A stretch of DNA of 64,000 nt from Microthyrium microscopicum (taxonomy: Eukaryota > Ascomycota > Dothideomycetes > Microthyriales > Microthyriaceae): NCBI GenBank assembly GCA_010405405.1, contig MU004246.1, positions 310,001-374,000 of the forward strand. The letters are read 5' to 3'. Shown here piece by piece: positions 60,417 to 64,000 of the stretch. The position numbers were made by a program, and so were the translations under genes. The notes below the pieces were generated by a model that worked only from the letters and a program-made list of their open reading frames with translations, had not been told where the DNA came from and made no database searches. Every line of letters begins with the position of its first letter. The first letter of the stretch is position 1.

Positions 60417-60844
60417 ATGGCGCCTATCGCCATCGATCCAGCAACCACGACAATCGTGAAAGACGCCGTACAGAAAGTCGTGCACAGGACAGTCATGGTC
60501 ATTGATGCAGATTCACCCGTCAAACTACCGAAAGATATATATTGGGGGCTCGCCTTCATTTTCGTGCTACTTTTCGTTCTAGTCGTGATGGTAGGCTCAG
60601 GAAAAGAGAGCCCCAAAGAAGTAAGCTGAACTTGGCTATGTGTCCTAAATGCTTTTACTGACGACATGGCCAGAGAAAAGCAAGAATCGAATCAGACAAG
60701 ATCAAGTTGGAGGATGTTCGAGCAAATACTGCAGCACTCGAGGCCAACACGGCAGCACGAAAGGCTTATAAAGACACACCCAACATGCCTTCCAGTCTTC
60801 CTCCATGCTATTCCGCTGCACCATTTGGTACCTGCGTAGGTTAG
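60417..60844 (+). CDS. small single-pass membrane protein with C-terminal PPxY (copy 3)
   Basis: Exons are 60417-60620 and 60674-60844; the 53-nt intron has a GTAAGC donor and a GGCCAG acceptor. The product has 124 residues. MAPIAIDPATTTIVKDAVQK opens the protein. The membrane segment lies at about 42-62 (IYWGLAFIFVLLFVLVVMVG). A charged helix follows (RKARIESDKIKLEDV, then ALEANTAARKAY). The tail has SLPPCYSAAP with PPCY at 111-114. It is much more diverged than copies 1 and 2 but keeps the same architecture: short acidic head, one span, Lys/Ala/Glu helix, PPxY near the end. The first intron falls after the membrane span as in the others. Confidence 0.62.
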
Positions 60845-61624
60845 GGACTGTGGATGGGAAACTTCATATTGGATTTTGGAGTAAACATATGTCAATTTTC
60901 AAATTAGGGAAGCTATACGCTGTCTTTGAGGTCACTCACATCGTCAAGTCCTGATGAATTGTATCTGGAAATAAAACAGCATAGCTTGTGGTAGGCTGGT
61001 TGGTATAAGGCTACTGGTGGTGGATATAAGGCTGGAAAAAGAAAATCTTACGCAATCAACCACTGTCCTATGTGGCAGCTATCGTAATAAAAGGATACTT
61101 CACCAAACGACTCACTTATTCTGTTCCTGGGTGGGTATGTAGTATCTCTTCTATAAGTCTTGCCCACCAATCATCCTGAAACTATGTTTCAATGTATTTG
61201 GTCGAGTTTTTGACCACTGATCAGTTACACCTTTGCGTTTTTGGCTTTACCAGACTTGGTGAGGAGCAGCCCGATAATCTAGGTTGGTCATATAGCCGAT
61301 CGGAAATGAGTTACCAGGTTCTTGGACAATAATGCGCTTTACTATATGCTTTATACATAAGACGAAGAGCCCTGCACCCTCACCCAGAATTGGGGCAATC
61401 TGCCCATCTGGTTCGCAGCCTGGGTACTGTAAATCGGTATTAGCAGTCGCCGAAATTATCCATCGGCTCTGAAAAAACTACCGCCGCCAATATAACAGTT
61501 CTCAGCCGACTTGTGATAAGGCGAGGCTATCCGTCTCAATTGTGGATGCTCAACAACGTGGCTTACTTTCTTTTATATCCCCACTCAAAACTCGACGAAC
61601 TTGCATACCTTTCGGAAATTCATC
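60845..61624. other. upstream region of cutinase gene
   Basis: No gene was recognised in about 780 bp. A TATA-like stretch lies at 61571-61580. Confidence 0.4.
61571..61580 (+). promoter_or_regulatory. TATA-like box of cutinase gene
   Basis: TTTTATATCC lies about 50 bp upstream of the cutinase ATG at 61625. Confidence 0.4.
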
Positions 61625-62413
61625 ATGAAGGTAGTCGGAGCAATTGTCCTTGCGACTGCCGTCAGCGCATTGCCACAAGGTTCATGGAATGTCGATACTT
61701 GTCCCGACAATATTCTAATTGTCGCCCGTGGGTCCATTGAACAAGGAAATACTGTAAGTACTGGGTTTGGGGATCGTCAACGGCTTGACAAGATAAGTGG
61801 CGTGCTCCCATCAACATCGTTGGCTGCCATTGTCGCTGATGGGAGTTTGTCAGTTGTTCGGTTCATTGGCTGACAATCGATTGCCCCCGGAGATAAAGTC
61901 ATTCTAACTGTCTCGTAGGGTACAGTCATCGGAGGTCCACTCTGCGCCGGTCTAAAGAAGAAATACGGTGCCAAATTTGGCTGCCAGGGAGTTGGCACAG
62001 CAGATGGATATCCAGCTGCAGTAGGCGACAACAGCAAGCCCAAAGGAACATGCGATGAATGTATCAGCGGAACAATTAAGATGTTCGGCAAAATGCACAC
62101 CAAATGTCCTAAGGCCAATTTGATGTTCATGGGATATAGCCAAGGCGGCGCGATCATGAGCTCAGCGATTCCTCAACTCGCTCCTGATGTCAAGTCAAAG
62201 GTTATTGGTGGAGTACTATTTGGATCGACTAGACAAACTATCTCTGGACTTACGAAAGACCAATTTGCTTCGTACTGCGGGAGCGAGGACAGCATTTGCA
62301 ATCGTGTGGCGAAAAGTGGATCGACGGGATCACATTTGGCCTACTCTAAGAATGGGGATGTTGAAAAAGCGGTTGCGTTTCTCAGTTCGAAGATTGATGC
62401 GGCTGGTAAATGA
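61625..62413 (+). CDS. cutinase
   Basis: Secreted serine esterase that hydrolyses cutin polyester; common in plant-associated fungi. Exons are 61625-61753 and 61919-62413; the 165-nt intron has a GTAAGT donor and a CGTAG acceptor. The product has 207 residues. The signal peptide is MKVVGAIVLATAVSALPQ. The family core is complete: VARGSIEQGNTGTVIGGPLC is joined exactly across the intron, the nucleophile motif is GYSQGGA (Ser117), Asp167 lies in CGSEDSICN and His182 in GSHLAYSKN. Cysteines for two disulfides are present. The intron contains a shortened MITE (copy J). Confidence 0.93.
61778..61869 (+). mobile_element. internally deleted MITE, copy J (inside cutinase intron)
   Basis: About 92 bp. 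The left end, caacggcttgacaagataag then tggcgtgctcccatcaac, is a good family left repeat; after gctgatgggag the sequence goes directly to a worn right end (gttcggttcattg). The interior is missing. It sits 24 bp after the intron donor. Confidence 0.72.
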
Positions 62414-62479
62414 TCTCAGTCCGGTATAGACTTCGCCTAAAATATGAAACCCGAATGAACTTCTTAACCGAATCCCACC

Positions 62480-62653
62480 ATAAATGGCTACTGTTGCATG
62501 CTTTTGTTAGATGATGCTATATTTTCCCATCCTTCCAAAGAACAACCATAATCTGATCGTCTTCAATGGCAATTTAAACCACCGATATCAGAGCATAGCA
62601 GATGGGCGACATCAAAGACGCTAGGAGCACGCCATTCATCCTGCCATCCGTTG
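62480..62653 (-). mobile_element. MITE copy K, left end missing or worn
   Basis: Right-hand terminal repeat is clear (ggagcacgccattcatcctg then ccatccgttg) and the interior is family-like (gctatattttcccat). The first 42 bp expected on the left cannot be recognised. Located just downstream of the cutinase stop. Confidence 0.65.
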
Positions 62654-62658
62654 AGGTC

Positions 62659-62869
62659 CAACCGATAGACAACATAATGGCGTACGGCCATCAGCTTCAA
62701 TGGCTCCCACGAACGCTACTGAACAAAAGATGCTAGTTTTCTATTGCGTTAGATAAACTGTGCCAATATCAACGCCCTTCATGGGAAATAACGTACTTGA
62801 TAGCAAAGCGTGTCATATGGGAGCCATCGAACTCGATGGGAGCACGCCAGTTATTTTGTCTACCGGTTG
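62659..62869 (-). mobile_element. 213-bp-family MITE, copy L
   Basis: Starts caaccgatagacaacataat and ends ttattttgtctaccggttg, 211 bp, with strong terminal repeats. It begins 5 bp after the right end of copy K; 'gaggt' occurs at both flanks and may be part of a target duplication. Confidence 0.84.
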
Positions 62870-63068
62870 AGGTTCCTTAGAACATGATATTCTACCAAAC
62901 CGGTCTTTTGATCGTCTAATCCATATCCTGTAGCGGATATACTGTGATTAAATAATTGGCATTTATGCTGGGCAAGACCAGGCTGAACCTTTTGCTCAAA
63001 GTGTGCATTGTTAGACGACTAAAATATGTACAAATGATATGAAGGGGCTATGAAGACAATCTTGACTT

Positions 63069-64000
63069 CTAGTAAGCTACAACACTGCCAGAAATACCCA
63101 TCACCTCATCCAGCTCTCCCTTCTTATTCTTCATTCCTGGAAAGCGCTTGAAATCATAATTGGCGGCAATGTAAAGGGTATCACCCTTCTTCATGGGTCT
63201 TCCTTCCAAGAAATTGCAACCTTCTTGCTTTTTAATGTGATCGATATCGTCATTAGACTTCTCTCCGCCTTTAATTTGTCGCTTTCTCATACCACCCATT
63301 CCATGTCCGTCATGAGCATACGTTGGCGTCGAAGTGCAAATGAGTTTATCATTATGGAAGACTTGAAGATTGACGCCACCATCGTGCATATGACCTCCGG
63401 TGGCTAAAATCCAGCCATCACGAGGTGCTACCCAAGGAAGAGAGTGTTCGGAGAATACATCAAGCTTTGGTTGTTGAGCGAGAGTAAGATTGCTTGGTCC
63501 CCAGGGGCTCTTGACTGCGGCACCACCACATCGGATACCAATGGGCCCAATGGACATCCAAAGCATGCGACCATCTTTATAGTCCGGCTGGTGGCCATCC
63601 AAATACTCATATGAGATGGTGAGCCAGACCCACTGCTCCTTGTCTTGCATGTTCATAAGTTCAGTGGTCAAGACGAACGAGTCGTCTTTATGAATGCGGT
63701 ATCCGGATTTGATCTTCGCATTGGGTAGACTGTAACCGTTCATCGAGCGCTCATTACCGGACATGAACATATTGTCGATCTTGGAAGTTCCGCAGTTACC
63801 GTCCAAAACTTGCGGTCCGGTGTTCAACAAGACAGCGTGATGGAACCAAGCACCTTGTGAATTGCTGGCAGGTTTTCCGTCGGCGTATTCGATATCTCCA
63901 ACGAGTCCGAGTATAGTACACTCACCATCACAAGGTTTCTTAGCTCCGATTGCGAATGTGTCGGCCATACCCTTGATGTTCATGTATTCAGAAGCGAAGT
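63069..64000 (-). CDS. SURNod19-like protein, 5' part beyond the window
   Basis: Open from the window edge to a stop at 63069; the first ATG seen (63983) is internal because the frame continues upstream (FASEY before it). At least 310 residues are visible. Landmarks: GECTILGLVGDIEYADGKPA, GAWFHHAVLLNTGP, LTISYEYLDGHQPDYKDGR and GWILATGGHMHDGGVNLQV followed by FHNDKLIC. The His-rich HHAV and GGHMHDGG motifs resemble the plant 'stress up-regulated Nod 19' family and copper-binding PHM-like beta-sandwiches. Probably an extracytoplasmic protein, but the N-terminus is off the window. No introns are seen in this part. Confidence 0.6.
   Translation of the reverse strand, partial: FASEYMNIKGMADTFAIGAKKPCDGECTILGLVGDIEYADGKPASNSQGAWFHHAVLLNTGPQVLDGNCGTSKIDNMFMSGNERSMNGYSLPNAKIKSGYRIHKDDSFVLTTELMNMQDKEQWVWLTISYEYLDGHQPDYKDGRMLWMSIGPIGIRCGGAAVKSPWGPSNLTLAQQPKLDVFSEHSLPWVAPRDGWILATGGHMHDGGVNLQVFHNDKLICTSTPTYAHDGHGMGGMRKRQIKGGEKSNDDIDHIKKQEGCNFLEGRPMKKGDTLYIAANYDFKRFPGMKNKKGELDEVMGISGSVVAY

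Overview
The window looks like nuclear DNA of a filamentous ascomycete (Pezizomycotina). Genes carry many short introns of about 45-100 nt with GTAAGT-type donors and CTAAC/CTGAC-like branch sites. The gene set is typical of moulds: a HET-domain protein, a cutinase, Pmp3 and a Tra1 of 3867 residues. A leotiomycete-like plant-associated fungus is possible but cannot be shown from this sequence alone. There are no bacterial operons, CRISPR arrays or rRNA genes, and I found no convincing tRNA.

Left part (0.5-16.6 kb). Two tandem paralogous unknown genes and a small membrane protein come first, followed by a decayed gene with a DUF7730-like look. Then comes a carbohydrate block: UDP-glucose 6-dehydrogenase, a GPI-type GH12-like glucanase, a cellulose-synthase-like GT2 enzyme and a type II membrane protein that looks like a glycosyltransferase. 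Pmp3 closes this part.

Middle (16.6-32.3 kb). This is gene-poor DNA with two copies of a 213-bp inverted-repeat element, three small Cys-rich proteins of one family, and several small membrane proteins. One of these membrane proteins has a proline-rich tail with a PPxY motif.

Core (32.3-44.9 kb). An uninterrupted 11.6-kb TRA1 gene (SAGA/NuA4 scaffold) converges with a COG2 (Golgi tether) gene.

Right part (45-64 kb). This holds a HET gene with N-terminal membrane segments, an AIG2-like cyclotransferase, a DUF2264 gene divergent from an MFS sugar transporter, and a catalase. A tandem trio of small single-pass membrane proteins follows, all ending in PPxY, then a cutinase and the 3' part of a SURNod19-like gene.

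The most striking feature is the 213-bp MITE family. I count eight full-length or near full-length copies and three partial or deleted ones, several with 6-bp target duplications. Three copies lie inside introns (HET, DUF2264, cutinase). Subtracting the element leaves an ordinary fungal intron of about 55-75 nt, so splicing appears to mask the insertions. The second standout is the PPxY trio, with MITEs lying between the paralogs. All exon joins were made by eye from splice signals and frame and have no transcript support.
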